This document shows, in pieces, positions 20,808 through 31,531 of a DNA stretch of 64,000 bases. The stretch's first letter is position 1; every line of letters starts with the position of its first letter. A program made the translations under genes and the position numbers. The stretch is taken from positions 186,001 to 250,000 of the forward strand of contig JAGVRJ010000015.1 of the NCBI GenBank assembly GCA_019059635.1, in the 5' to 3' direction. Under the pieces are notes generated by a model, which worked only from the letters and a program-made list of their open reading frames with translations, was not told the DNA's origin and did no database searches. The stretch is from Proales similis (Eukaryota; Rotifera; Eurotatoria; Ploima; Proalidae).

Positions 20808-21896
20808 ATGAGCGGAAATTCGAGCGAAGAACCTACTACTGACCAGCTGATGGTGGCCATCTCGCACATTCCGCTGGTGATTATCGTTCTGGGCGTGGTG
20901 TGGAACACGATCGCGTTCGCCCTGTTCTTGAGCACCAAAGAGCTGCGTGAGATGAGCTGCACCATCTACATGATGTTCATATCGGTGCTGGACACCGTCT
21001 CGCTGTTTCAGTTCAACTTGAACCGGTATTTGCGTCCGAATTTCGGCATTCGCATACTGAGCGCCACACTGGCGTCCTGCAGGCTGCTCGCTTTCTTGCA
21101 GTACTTTTCTCTTCAAGCGAGCGCCGCCCTCCTCACCATGATGACCATCGACCGCTTCATGGTGGTCATTTCAAAGCCGGGCTCGAGGATCAGCCGACTG
21201 CCGTTCGGCACCGTAAACAGCGCACTCGCCTGGTCCTCTGCCATCTGTCTGTTCTACGCTCTCCTCAACTCGCACATTCTCATGTTCAACGGCTACTTCG
21301 ATCCGCCCAGAGAAGTGAACGTTACTGAGAGCTTCGTGGACCCGGTCACCAACGCCACTCTGAATCGCACTCAAGTTGAACTGGTCTACTCGAGCAGCAC
21401 CAACTGCTACCGCTACTCGCCAGACTTCTCCCTACTGCCCTTGTGGGACATTGTTCAAATGATCATCTACAGCTTCGTGCCCTGCGTGGTCATGGCCGTC
21501 TTCAACATTCTCCTGATCGTGTTCGCTCTGCCCTTTGACAAGAAGCTCGACCGCAAGAACAAGCGGCAAATGCGCAACTTTCGCAAGAAGCGGCTCATCT
21601 CCATCAACATCATGGCCATCACGTTCGCGTTCATATTCATGACTCTGCCGGCCACCATTCTGTTCGGCTTCTTTGCCGACAAGTACGGCGTCATACTGGG
21701 CAACAAATACCTGGGCGGCATATTTGACGGCCTCTCCTTTCTCTTTCACGCCAGCATATTCTTCGTCTGCTTTCTGATCAACCCCAAGTTCAGACATGCT
21801 TTCCTGTCCCTTGTGCTGTGCAAGAACTGCGTCGGCCGTCGAGCCGACTACAGCGCGTCTCAATCAGTCAGTCGCCCGAGTGACCCAGACAAGTGA
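20808..21896 (+). CDS. Orphan class A GPCR, DRF motif, no NPxxY
   Basis: Single exon, 362 residues with seven hydrophobic segments. TM1 IPLVIIVLGVVWNTIAFALFL keeps the conserved Asn. The Cys at the start of TM3 (LASCRLLAF) is present. TM3 ends TMMTIDRFMVVISKPGS (DRF for DRY). The second extracellular loop has N-glycosylation sites (NVT, NAT, NRT). TM6 is NIMAITFAFIFMTLPATILFG, with no CWxP, and TM7 is SFLFHASIFFVCFLINPKFRHAF, lacking NPxxY. The pattern of a late TM7 NxKFRxxF and a weak TM6 is one I associate with lineage-expanded lophotrochozoan orphan receptors (FMRFamide-receptor-like or chemosensory). The ligand cannot be predicted. It is convergent with another orphan receptor that ends at 22330. 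An AATAAA lies at ~22109. Confidence 0.8.
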   Translation: MSGNSSEEPTTDQLMVAISHIPLVIIVLGVVWNTIAFALFLSTKELREMSCTIYMMFISVLDTVSLFQFNLNRYLRPNFGIRILSATLASCRLLAFLQYFSLQASAALLTMMTIDRFMVVISKPGSRISRLPFGTVNSALAWSSAICLFYALLNSHILMFNGYFDPPREVNVTESFVDPVTNATLNRTQVELVYSSSTNCYRYSPDFSLLPLWDIVQMIIYSFVPCVVMAVFNILLIVFALPFDKKLDRKNKRQMRNFRKKRLISINIMAITFAFIFMTLPATILFGFFADKYGVILGNKYLGGIFDGLSFLFHASIFFVCFLINPKFRHAFLSLVLCKNCVGRRADYSASQSVSRPSDPDK

Positions 21897-22329
21897 ACTC
21901 ACCTCTGGACTTGCTTCTGCTTTGACCTTGCCATAGACGCTTGTTGGCCTTTATGCAGCAAATTTGCTTTCCGCCTCATCGTGCAGCCATTCAACAGCTA
22001 GTTACCCGTCTGGCTTTTTTTAGAAATTCTCTAGTTGACCCGTTTTAATCTTTATGTTTTTGTTGTTGTTGTGATTAGTTTCGGCTGGCTTCAAAACTAT
22101 AAAGAGTAACAAATAAACTTTAACAAATTGAATAAGATCATTATCTCGCCAACCGACAACATTTAAACCGACTAGACACGAACGAATGTGGAAAGAGATC
22201 GAAGAGCAGCACAGAACGCAGCCTGCAGAAGTATAGAGAGCGAAAAGGCCCAACAGACAGACAAACAGAGGGAGGCAAAGACAACACGGGCAGAGAGAGA
22301 GGAAGAGAGAAGTTGGTGAGAAGCAAGAA
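21897..22329. other. Shared 3' region of two convergent GPCR genes
   Basis: Plus-strand AATAAA at ~22109 serves the upstream gene. The remainder is AG-rich and probably the 3' flank of the minus-strand receptor. No gene is seen. Confidence 0.5.
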
Positions 22330-23394
22330 TCAATAGGCAGTCGGAGAGCTTTGCGAACCGGAGCTGAAAAAGTTGAAGAGTGTGTGCCGGTAGGGAGGCG
22401 ACGAGAAGCAGTACATGATGAAGTTTATCGAATGGTTCGAATAGGAGAGGAGATAGACGATGTTGAGGAGGATGCGGTTGTCGGTGTCGTCGAAGAATAT
22501 CAAGCAGATGACGAGCGGAGTGGTCAGCGAGAAGAAGAGCGTGTTCAGCGTGATCAGTGTGTAAGTGAGATGCTTGGCCTTGGCCGCCTTTCTCTCCTGC
22601 TGGCTGTGCATGCTCTTGATCAGCTTCTGGTCTACTTGGTCGGACTCGGTCGGCTCGGCGCTCTTGCGCGTCAGAGTGGATTTGGCGCGTCTAGACGCCA
22701 TGCGCCGATTGGTCTTCAGCAGAGTGCGTATGATCAAGAACGTGCAGATCGCCATTGTTGTCGTCGGTATGATGGCGTAGAGGAGCAGGTCGATCCACTT
22801 GAAGAACGGGTCCATGAAGTGCTCGTACAAGCTGCCCGCCTTGGACGCGCAGCTGAACTCAAGTCTGCTCGACTGGTTCGGCCCGCCGACAACGAGGTCG
22901 TACGAGCCCAGAAAGAGCAGCGAGTGCATGTTCATCACCGCGGCGAGCACAATGTTGAACGCGATCACTTTGTAGGCCGTGCTCGGCTGGCAGTATTTCT
23001 TGGCAAAGTTCAGCAGATTGGTGGCGATCGCTCGGTCGATGGAGACGGCCGCCAGTGTGAAGCTCGACAAGTGCGTGAACGCATAAGTCAGAAACGAGTG
23101 AACGCGGCAGATGACTATCGACTGATTGCGCAGAACGAACTTGAAGTACGATATGAGAATGATGTCGCCCAGGCCGAAGAGCAGCACGAACAAGTCGACA
23201 ACGGCCAGAAACGCCAAGTACGTGAACGTCGAGTTCTTGCGCATCTGCTGCTGCTGAAATATGAGCAGGCAAAGCGTGTTGCCGATCAGGCCGATCACCA
23301 GCAAGACGATCGAGATCCATTTCGGAAAGGACGGGTCAAAGTAGTCTGTGTAGCTTGTCTGCTCGTAAATTGCCGAGCTAGCGTTCGCACTCAT
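22330..23394 (-). CDS. Orphan class A GPCR, DRA motif, NFIMY in TM7
   Basis: Single exon; the ATG at 23394 (MSANASSAI) gives 354 residues. The upstream in-frame extension to 23478 begins with GTG and is not chosen. TM1 WISIVLLVIGLIGNTLCLLIF has the canonical GN. TM2 is FTYLAFLAVVDLFVLLFGLG, and TM3 ends LAAVSIDRAIATNLL, so DRY reads DRA. TM5 LLLYAIIPTTTMAICTFLII is followed by a basic third loop of ~50 residues, TM6 ends TTPLVICLIFF, and TM7 is SNHSINFIMYCFSSPPYRHTLF, with N-F-x-x-Y in place of NPxxY. TM7 asparagine without proline is common in lophotrochozoan orphan expansions. Ligand unknown. Two N-glycosylation sites (NAS, NQS) mark the extracellular side. Confidence 0.8.
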   Translation of the reverse strand: MSANASSAIYEQTSYTDYFDPSFPKWISIVLLVIGLIGNTLCLLIFQQQQMRKNSTFTYLAFLAVVDLFVLLFGLGDIILISYFKFVLRNQSIVICRVHSFLTYAFTHLSSFTLAAVSIDRAIATNLLNFAKKYCQPSTAYKVIAFNIVLAAVMNMHSLLFLGSYDLVVGGPNQSSRLEFSCASKAGSLYEHFMDPFFKWIDLLLYAIIPTTTMAICTFLIIRTLLKTNRRMASRRAKSTLTRKSAEPTESDQVDQKLIKSMHSQQERKAAKAKHLTYTLITLNTLFFSLTTPLVICLIFFDDTDNRILLNIVYLLSYSNHSINFIMYCFSSPPYRHTLFNFFSSGSQSSPTAY

Positions 23395-25170
23395 TTCCAG
23401 TCCTTTTCCGTTTGCAGTCAGTCGCTTTATATTCCAGAAGCTTGGCGATTCAATCTTGTCTAAAAACGATTTCTGCACCAGTTCAGCGTTCGTTTATCCA
23501 AATGCGCAGTTGCAAAAGGCAACTGAGACACAAATTACAAGAAGCCACCTAAAAGATCAGGCAAACAGGCGCGCGCAACGAGTTTGGCTGACGACAACAC
23601 TACAGCAAAGAAAAATACCCGCCCCAGCAGCGAGAGAGACAGAGAGGCAAAGGGGAAATGATAGAGTTCACTAATGCTCACTAACGCTTTAATGGCAACA
23701 TAATTAAAAGCGAAAATGACCACGATTGGGCCGGAACAAACGCCGAGGCCAACTGTTTCATCAGGGAAGTGGAGCTTCCTTTGAGGGCTAGCGCCATTTG
23801 AGGCGTCTTGAGCGACGCAAACTGCACACGATTGGCATGTCAAGTCAGGCAGTAAAATTGGCGTCGCAATTATCAACCGCCCTAAAAGCTCAATACGGTA
23901 ACAGGCAGCCACCTGAAAACGGCTCATGCTCGAGCAGTCGGCCTCGTCACTTTTCAATTTCTACGAGCTGATTGAATGCGACTACGCACGGTTTGTGATT
24001 AGCATGGCAATCGTGGCCATTAGGGCTTGTGAAATTGAAAATAAGAAAAAGGCAAATAGAAATGGAAACAACACAACACATGAGTTGTTTGAGGCAATTT
24101 CGAGCTTATATATCAGCTTCCATATCCAGGTATTGAGCACTCGCAGGATATTGATGTTCAAAGAAACAATTGATGAAAGAATTGTAAATTAAAAGAGCGC
24201 CTCTCTGTTTGAATTAGAGAATCCACTTGGATTCATCCAAAAAGCGAATAAATTAAACAAGAGAAGACAGAGAGCTGAGAAGACGAAATCGGCCATGGCA
24301 CTATGCAGGCCGTCAAGTGGCTGCCGTGCGAGCAATTGACTAATTATTATTTATATAAAGCGGCGAACTCAAGAGCCAAAAGGAAAGAACGAGGAGAAAT
24401 AAATGCAAAGTTGAGTAGAGCGAAGGTGCAAAGTGCACCGAGGAACGGTGCTGGTGCAACAGCAACGCAGCCGCAAAAGCAACCAAAACAGCCGCGCGTG
24501 TTGTTTTCAAACGGAATTAATGAGAACGAGCGTGAATTAGGTCGGCCTATGATGACGACCGCATGTTTGCGATTGCTTCACAAAAGCAAATGCCACATCC
24601 AGTTGCATGCACCACAAGCACATACACGCACAGGCGAGCGCGACTGCTGCTGCTGCTGCTGCGCCAAAAAAGCAGTCTAAGCGCAAACGTGAGATGTGTT
24701 TTTGAGCTTGAATGGCGTGTAGCTCCAACTAAACGAAATATTTTTTCCTTTTCATTTAAAAACGGCTGCGAACGGCTTAATCAACACGTTCGACAGGCAG
24801 AGAACCACGACGACGAAAACTGACTGATCACCCTGAGGACAAAAACTAGCTTTTTCACTCACATAATCGTTCGACTTGGATCGATTTGAGTTTTTTTTTT
24901 TTCTCTCGCTCCATGCATCCCCGTCTCTGCCAGACAAAGAGAGAGAGAGAGACGGCAAGAAGACGTCTTGGGTGACGATCTTGTTGATTGATTGCTTGCT
25001 GACTCGAAAGACGCCTGAACGCTTGAGAATATGAGAACAAGAACAAAGAGAGAGAGAGAGAGTTTTCATTGTTTTTTGTTTCGATTGCGTTGGCAAGTAC
25101 CGATTAGCCTTGAGGAAATGGGTCCTGACACGATGTTGGCGTCTCCGTCGGCTTCTCTCTCTCTCTACCC

Positions 25171-25254
25171 ATCTCTCGCTCTCCATCTCTCGCTCTCCAT
25201 CTCTCGCTCTCCATCTCTCGCTCTCCATCTCTCGCTCTCCATCTCTCGCTCTCT
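25171..25254. repeat. Tandem array of six 14-bp units
   Basis: Six head-to-tail copies of ATCTCTCGCTCTCC, with one mismatch in the last copy. This is a minisatellite rather than the plain CT dinucleotide runs common elsewhere in the window. Confidence 0.9.
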
Positions 25255-28200
25255 AGTTCATACATTCTTCTGATTAATTCATCGCATTTTCCTCTTCGCC
25301 AATTTTTGTGATGTCAATGCCCAGGTTGTTGATGTGCCGTTTACGCATGTCCGCTCGGGTGTGTTAAACTCGTCGTAAATGGTGGCGGCGTCAGATCGTG
25401 TCACTTCTTCTTCAAGACAGACTCGACAAACACGAGCCTCGGGTGGTTTTGAAGCGTTCTCTCTCTCTCTCTCGGGCAAAAGTCGGAGAATATTTTCTTC
25501 CCAATTCTTCGTTCAGCTAATTCGCACCGCTTCTTATTCCTCCAGGATCACATTTCAGCCGAGAAGGGCTTTAAGAAAAAAAAGGGGGGCGCCCAAACCA
25601 CTACGGACAAGATCACCGCTCGAAAGCATCTCAGACTCCATCTGCTGATTGTGAATAGATACGTGTTGCCACTTGAAGGCATCGTAGTTGAGTACGCTTC
25701 AGCAAACGCGCGTTAGTAAGAGCCCGTGAGCAAGGGCGCCGGCAGACAGCCCAAAGATAAAATTTAACGCATACAGACGCTGCTTTAGATTGCACCTGAT
25801 CACAATTAGGCTTGAATAGGATTCGTGAAATTGAAATAAAACAGATTTAAGAAAGCGGATGAACAAGCGAGCGAGAAACATAGGCGAAGAGAGCTGCGCT
25901 GCGAGCCTCACCAGGAACCGAACAAGGCACAGGCATTAGACTTGAGAAAAGAATTAGAAATGGATTCATCTGGCAGAGCGTATCTAACCCATTGAGCCGG
26001 CCTGATCTAATCTGATTTAATGTGTGTATCTATTTATGGAGCAATGCGTGCCGAGGCTTGCGGGCGTTCAGGGATCACCGGCGCGCTTTGATTTACGAGC
26101 GTCTAAACGCTCGGGCAAGAAGAAAAACTCGGTAGAAAAGGCTGTCTGTCGGTAAATGAGGCATGCGAGCGAAATGACAATTCTGCTTGATTCGTCAAGG
26201 CGGCCATTTACCAGCTTAGGCGCACAGCTAGTAATTGCGTTTAATTAAACTTGATTGATAAAAATGAATGGAATCGAGCCGACAAACGTGTCCCTTGGGT
26301 GCTGTGCAGCAAGGTTCTGCTTCAAGTTGGCGAGCGAAACAAGCGGATCAGAGAAGAAGACGCTGAGCCTGCTCTAATGCGCGTTTGATTAATTGAACAT
26401 TTCAGCAGATAGGTGCAGCCTATCGTCGCCAATCAGAGTAAAACTCATTCGACTTGAGCTAAGCCATTAGTGTCTTTGACTCTTCAGATTATGCGCTGGT
26501 GAATTGATGGCGGGGCCGAATTCTAGACGCAGCCGCTTCTAATCGGAGTTTGTTTATTTAAATATTTTTGCCCTGCGTCATCGATTTTTGAGGCATCCAG
26601 ATATCTGCTGCTGCTGCTGCCGCTGATGGTGGTGAGAACAAAGAGAGAAACGAGCGCGCATGTGTGTCAATAACGAGCACAAACTTCCTAAACGAATGTT
26701 CGTTGGCGCGTAATTGGCCAAGTGTGCAGCATGCAAGTAGACAGGCAGGCAGGGAGGCGGGCGGGCGGCCAGACAGGATGCTGCCTGAGGACAGGCTAGA
26801 AAAGACTTAATGAGAGTGAGCCGCAATTGAATGTCGACTGATTGGAGAGAGAAAAAAAAAAGATTTCTTTGGTGATCACGTCACAACAGAGAGCAGCCGC
26901 CAAGTAAGCGAACACGAGATCAAATCGAATTTCCATCTCATTATCTTCTGCCGCTCTTGTAAGTCAAGCAAAAAATGAAGAAATAATACTAAACGCGCCA
27001 TTAGGCCAAGTACTCGAGAAGCCGCTCTTTCAAACAGACGAGTTCAGTCTGATTTGATGCATTTAAGAGCGTGATTACAGAAAGAATAGGCGAACGAACT
27101 GAATGGAGACCAAGAGTAGGCGGCCGGGTAGGACCAAGTCAACTAAATGCTCCGAGAAGTAAAGTGTCAGGGCCTAAATTGTAAACCCAACACACACACA
27201 CAAACATATTCACTTAATTAAGATTGCCGATTAAAACCCAATATCATCGAGTTTTTACTTGACATTTGCGGTCGCTTGTTGGATGGCCGAGGATAGTGCC
27301 AGTCAGAGCAGACGAGCAGCGAGTTCAAATCGGCCCATCACGCCCCCTCTCTCTCTCCACTTTTCCTTTTTCATTTTTGTATGCCATCAATTCGCCCATC
27401 AAATGAGTTTACTGATTGAGTCTAATATCGACGGAAGCATTTGCCCGGTCCTAAAATTGCATGCAAATTACAAGTCTGGCTGTCGATCGATTCGATCCAA
27501 ATCAGCTCGAGTCGTCTAAAACCCGCTCTCTGATTAAGACAGAGGCGCTCTCTCTCTCTGTTCAATCAAAATAATAAACAACAAATAAATTTCAATCCGT
27601 ACGTGATTAAGCCCCGGTCTGATTCTATTTCGATTATTCTGTTTAGATCGGCTTCTACTCGGCTTACGGGTTTTATGGATCATTATTTTCAAGTTTGCTA
27701 TACCTAAGCGCTTTTAGATTGTTGTTTACGAATGCAGACAAGCGCCTTTTGTTCAGGACTCGTTGCTTCGTGAGTAAGTGAACGAGCGGCCCGTAATCGG
27801 TAAACTGTTCGAATCGAGTCTAATGAAAGAAAATCCGATCCGATTTACTCGACTCGTCTTGCTCTCTTCCATCAAGTCCATGAGCTTTAGCTCTGTGTTG
27901 ATTCATCACAGCGTGTTCGTGTTCTGATCTGAATGGCCAGATTTGAGCCAACTTTTTCCATTCTTTCCCTCTCTCTCTCTCAAGCGCTTGTTTTTGTTCT
28001 GCATCGTGGACGCAATTAAACAAACTCGTGCAAATTCATCCCCTGAACTCTTAATCCGATTTCGAGTTTGCAAGTATACGTTCTATAGCCACGTCGATCT
28101 GAACAAGCAAAGCTGTGACGCGGTTCAGTCGAAAGCTCAGCTCGCTCGCTTGTGATATCTGACTGACTGGCCGAGTAAAGGCTGCTTCTGGATGACCCTT

Positions 28201-28293
28201 TGAAGAGGTTCGAACTGATGACACATCGGTAAGTCGGTTCCTAACTCGCTCTCTACTGCTCGTCTAGTCTAATCGGAGTATTTTAAGAGCCCT

Positions 28294-28328
28294 CATCTAA
28301 AATACCTCCTAATTAGACAGCAAAATCA
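28294..28328. repeat. Dispersed 35-bp repeat, copy 1
   Basis: It begins CATCTAAAATACCTCCTAAT and matches 28886-28920 at 33 of 35 positions. It may be a fragment of a mobile element or a duplicated regulatory block. Confidence 0.75.
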
Positions 28329-28599
28329 AATGAACACTTGAGAACTCCGGCCTGAATGAAGAAAAATAAATGTAGAAGAAACTTGAACTTGAGTTTTAGT
28401 TTGGTTTGAGCTGGGTTGGGTCGGGCTGGGTTCGAAACCGATCGCGGGCGAGTTTGAGGCTCAAGTCATAGAGGCAGGTTAGGTTGAGGGACGACTTGTT
28501 GAGTTCGATCAGAAACTTAAACGAGACCGAATCGGGCAGAGGGAAGGTGAAGTGGGTTCAGGCAAGTTTAGCCACTCAGAAAGAGGCAGAATTGGTCTC

Positions 28600-28710
28600 A
28601 AGCAGAGTTTGAATTGAGTCGAACAGATCGAAACAGACTGAAACAGAACCAGCTAGATCAGAAAAGAGCAAAGTAGATCGGAACAGATCGGAATAGAACG
28701 GAATAGAACA
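28600..28710. repeat. Degenerate GATCGGAACAG-like tandem repeat
   Basis: Diverged 10-15 bp units related to AGATCGGAACAG follow one another (e.g. GATCGAAACAGACTGAAACA, then GATCGGAACAGATCGGAATA). This looks like a decayed minisatellite in non-coding DNA. Confidence 0.6.
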
Positions 28711-28885
28711 GAGTTGGATGAGAAAAAACTCGCTTCTCGCCGAGAAGCTTTTGTTTGTTTGGCTCAAACAGGTTTTTTTTTCAAGATTTTTTGTTTCAGA
28801 TTTCGCTTGGGGATTTGTTCAAGATATTAAGTTTATTCATATTGATAAGCTCGGATGAACTTGGACTCGTTCAACCATGAACCCA

Positions 28886-28920
28886 CATCTAAAATACCTA
28901 CTAATTAGACAGTAAAATCA
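28886..28920. repeat. Dispersed 35-bp repeat, copy 2
   Basis: Matches 28294-28328 in the same orientation with two substitutions (CCTA for CCTC, AGTA for AGCA). The flanks differ apart from a short TTGAGAA-like stretch just downstream of both. Confidence 0.75.
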
Positions 28921-29434
28921 CCATTTGAGAATCGGCCATTCAAGTGACGCTGGGTCACCCGGCAAACAAGCTGGGAAACACTCGGGCTGCTAAAAGATCA
29001 ACCGATCGATAACAGTTGACTTGTATCCGTTGGGCTTTTAAATTTCAACAGCACTCTGGCGGCTGTTGTGCGCCGACTTAAATACGCAGTCGGCATGTAA
29101 GCGTAAAATAGCCGAGCAAAACTTAAGCAACACGGCTGCAGACGACGGGGGACCATCTTCAAACGAGCTTGTTATCTAAATTGTCTTCCTTGTGCTGTTT
29201 GATGAAATAATCTTTACGATCCATGTGACCGGCCAGTCGAGCAATTAAACTCGAACAATTTAGGTTGACGACTCTCTATGAGCGCAGTTTAAATTCAACT
29301 GGCAAATGAGTCAGACCTCACAAACAGCCAGTCACTTGCTGCCTTAGCTAGTCGTTTGTTGAGTAAGTCACTCGCTTGGCCAGCAGCTCATTGAGTCAAA
29401 AACAAAAGCAAAAAGAGCCTAACAGGAGGAGACA

Positions 29435-31418
29435 ATGCACATTGCCGACGAGCTGTCCAAGCTGCTTGTCTGTGAGGTCTGCTTTGAGGCTTATGACCTG
29501 GAGGAGCACATCCCGCAAACGCTGTGCGCCTGCGGACACACTTATTGTTCGAGTTGTGTGAAAAACTTTGACAAGCGCCAATGCCCAGAGTGCAAGGCCG
29601 AGTTCAGTCTGATTGTAAAAAACTGGTCGCTGATGAACTTGATTCCGAGGCCGAGCTTCGATCAACTGGCCAAACAGATCGAGAATCAAGTCGAAGAGGG
29701 CAAGAGAGCGTTGAGCGAGCTCGACCAGTTGCTCGCCGAGCGAGAGAAAGGATTCGCTTGTACGCGTCAGTCTCTGTGGGAAAAGGTCGAGCAACGTCGA
29801 AATATGTTCCACGACTATGTGGATGAGAAAGCGGCCGAGTTGAAGCTGCAATTCGATTCGATCGAGAGCCAGTTCAATGAAGACATGGCTCGTCTCAAGG
29901 AGTCCAGCTTCTCCAAATTCCTCAACTCGTACGCAAACGAGATTAAGGAGCACGCGAGCGACGAGAAAAAGCTAGTTCAATACAGACTCGAAGCGGCCAA
30001 TCTATGCAACGAGCTCAAGCAGAAAATTGAACAAATTCAAGCGATTCAAAAGCCGGCCATTGAATTTGAGTTGTCTGAGTTTGATTTGAAGCAGCTCGAA
30101 GCGTCCACCTTGTTTGGCTGGCCACGTTCGCGCCAGGCCGAGCAGCAGCAGCAGCAGACAAACGTCAACTCATCTGATCAGCCCAATTCGTTCGACGGCT
30201 CCTTTGAGACCTACAGCGAGATCGAGTTGGCAGTGAGTTTTCGTTCTAAATCCGAATTCGAGCTAAATCATTGACGCATCGATTGAAAACAAGGAGAACG
30301 AGACAATTGACGAGATATTGCTGGTTCCAAATCAGCGACCGGCGCCGGACAAGAGCCAGCCGGAGACAAGCGAGAGTTCAGACGGCAAACGAGTCGAAAT
30401 CGCCGAACTGCCCGAGCTCGACGCTGAAGGTGACTTGCGCCTGCTAGTTGCATTTTTGCGCAAATTTGACTCACTCGATGTGGACTGCCAAGATTTCAAG
30501 GTAGTGAATGGCTCTGTTCTTGAAGTAGACGCGTCAGACGCGAGAAGGCACACACCTCGGCTCTGTGTGCTCACCAGGCAAACAGAAGCCGAACTGTACG
30601 GCTTTAACTTGAAGACACTGCAAAAGAGTGGCCAGCACTTTGTGTGCGACATTGAGAGCAACTCGCCGGCAGACAAGGCTGGTCTGAAAGAGAACGACTT
30701 GCTGCTTGAAGTAAACGGCCATTCAGTGGACAGTCAAAGACGAGAGAAGCTGCTCAAGTTGATCAAGAAACATCCGCTCAAGGTGAAATTCCTGGTTATC
30801 AGCGAATCAGAGGACTGGCAGAGCAAGAGCGCCAGATTTCGATCCAAGTCGATCGCAGTCGACCCAGACAGCCGAACGCATCCAGACAGTCGCCGCATAA
30901 AACTGAACGTGGAGGCCAAAAACCAAAAGTTGGGCTTTTCATTGAGCATGAGCTCGGCCGGTCTGCCCAGAATTGACAATGTGGCCGCTGATTCGGCGGC
31001 AGGCAAAGCCGGCCTTAGGAGCGGCGATCTATTGCTGAAAATCGGCCGACACGTTTTGATCGGCTGCAGCTTCACCTATGCGATCAGAACTCTGAAGGCG
31101 CACGCCAAACTAGCCACTGTGGACCTTGAAGTGGTCGAAGAGAATTTGTTCAACGCCAAGACGGACAACAAAGCGGCCTCGTTCGAGCATTTGCCCGGCG
31201 CCGAAGGTGAGTGCGCCCATCTTCTCAAGACACTCCCCAACTCGTCGACTAAACTGAGAAGCAAAGGCGAAAGCTCAGCAGAAAGCTCCCACTACTACAA
31301 AGCAGAGAATCAAATCGCCTCGAACGAAGCGAACGCCTCCAAAACTTCTAGCTCCGGCCTCAAGCACATGCTCATCAACAGACTGGCACTGAATAGAAAG
31401 CAAAAGCAGAAATTTTGA
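29435..31418 (+). CDS. RING - coiled coil - PDZ - PDZ protein (probable E3 ubiquitin ligase scaffold)
   Basis: Two exons, 29435-30232 and 30294-31418, join in phase 0 across a 61-bp intron to give 640 residues. Residues ~13-50 are a C3HC4 RING (CEVCF...CACGHTYCSSC...CPECK), which recruits E2 enzymes. Residues ~70-230 are helical and charged, like the coiled coil of TRIM proteins, but no B-box is present. A Gln run sits near 245. PDZ1 spans ~354-436 with carboxylate-binding loop ELYGFNL and SPADKAGLKENDLLLEVNG. PDZ2 spans ~467-549 with LGFSLSM and SAAGKAGLRSGDLLLKIG. Both PDZs resemble NHERF/PDZK1 domains. LNX proteins also combine RING and PDZ but have four PDZs and no long coiled coil. Likely role: ubiquitination of membrane proteins with PDZ-binding tails. 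An AATAAA follows directly at ~31421. Confidence 0.85.
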
Positions 31419-31531
31419 ATGAATAAATGGACAACATCAATGCCGCATTTATTTCCACCACACAGACTGAAAAGGGAGTAATTGATTTTGGCTAGATTGG
31501 GTAGAATGGTTGATGTGAGGCTGATACTGCT

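Larger units (their letters stand above)
23395..29434. other. 6-kb gene desert with simple and dispersed repeats
   Basis: I see no convincing gene in this stretch. Open frames such as the one at 24303-24680 lack domains and sit in CTG- or CT-repeat sequence. It contains a tandem 14-mer array (25171-25254), a CTG/GCT run at ~24645-24662, CT runs near 24937-24951 and 25457-25474, a 35-base dispersed repeat pair (28294-28328 and 28886-28920) and a degenerate GATCGGAACAG-like tandem region (28600-28710). TATA-like strings occur at ~24106 and ~24350 without a supported gene downstream. Confidence 0.55.

Noticed and set aside
22351-23463. Long plus-strand open frame (370 codons)
   Set aside because: It is the antisense shadow of the minus-strand GPCR at 22330-23394, Glu/Arg/Val-rich and without any domain.
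24303-24680. 125-codon open frame with nearby TATATAAA string
   Set aside because: No domain, ends in a CTG-repeat run, and the TATA-like string lies inside the frame rather than upstream; most likely chance.
28431-28445. GGTTCGAAACC string reminiscent of a tRNA T-arm (B box)
   Set aside because: No A box or acceptor-stem pairing at the right distance, and the surroundings are a G/T-rich degenerate repeat.
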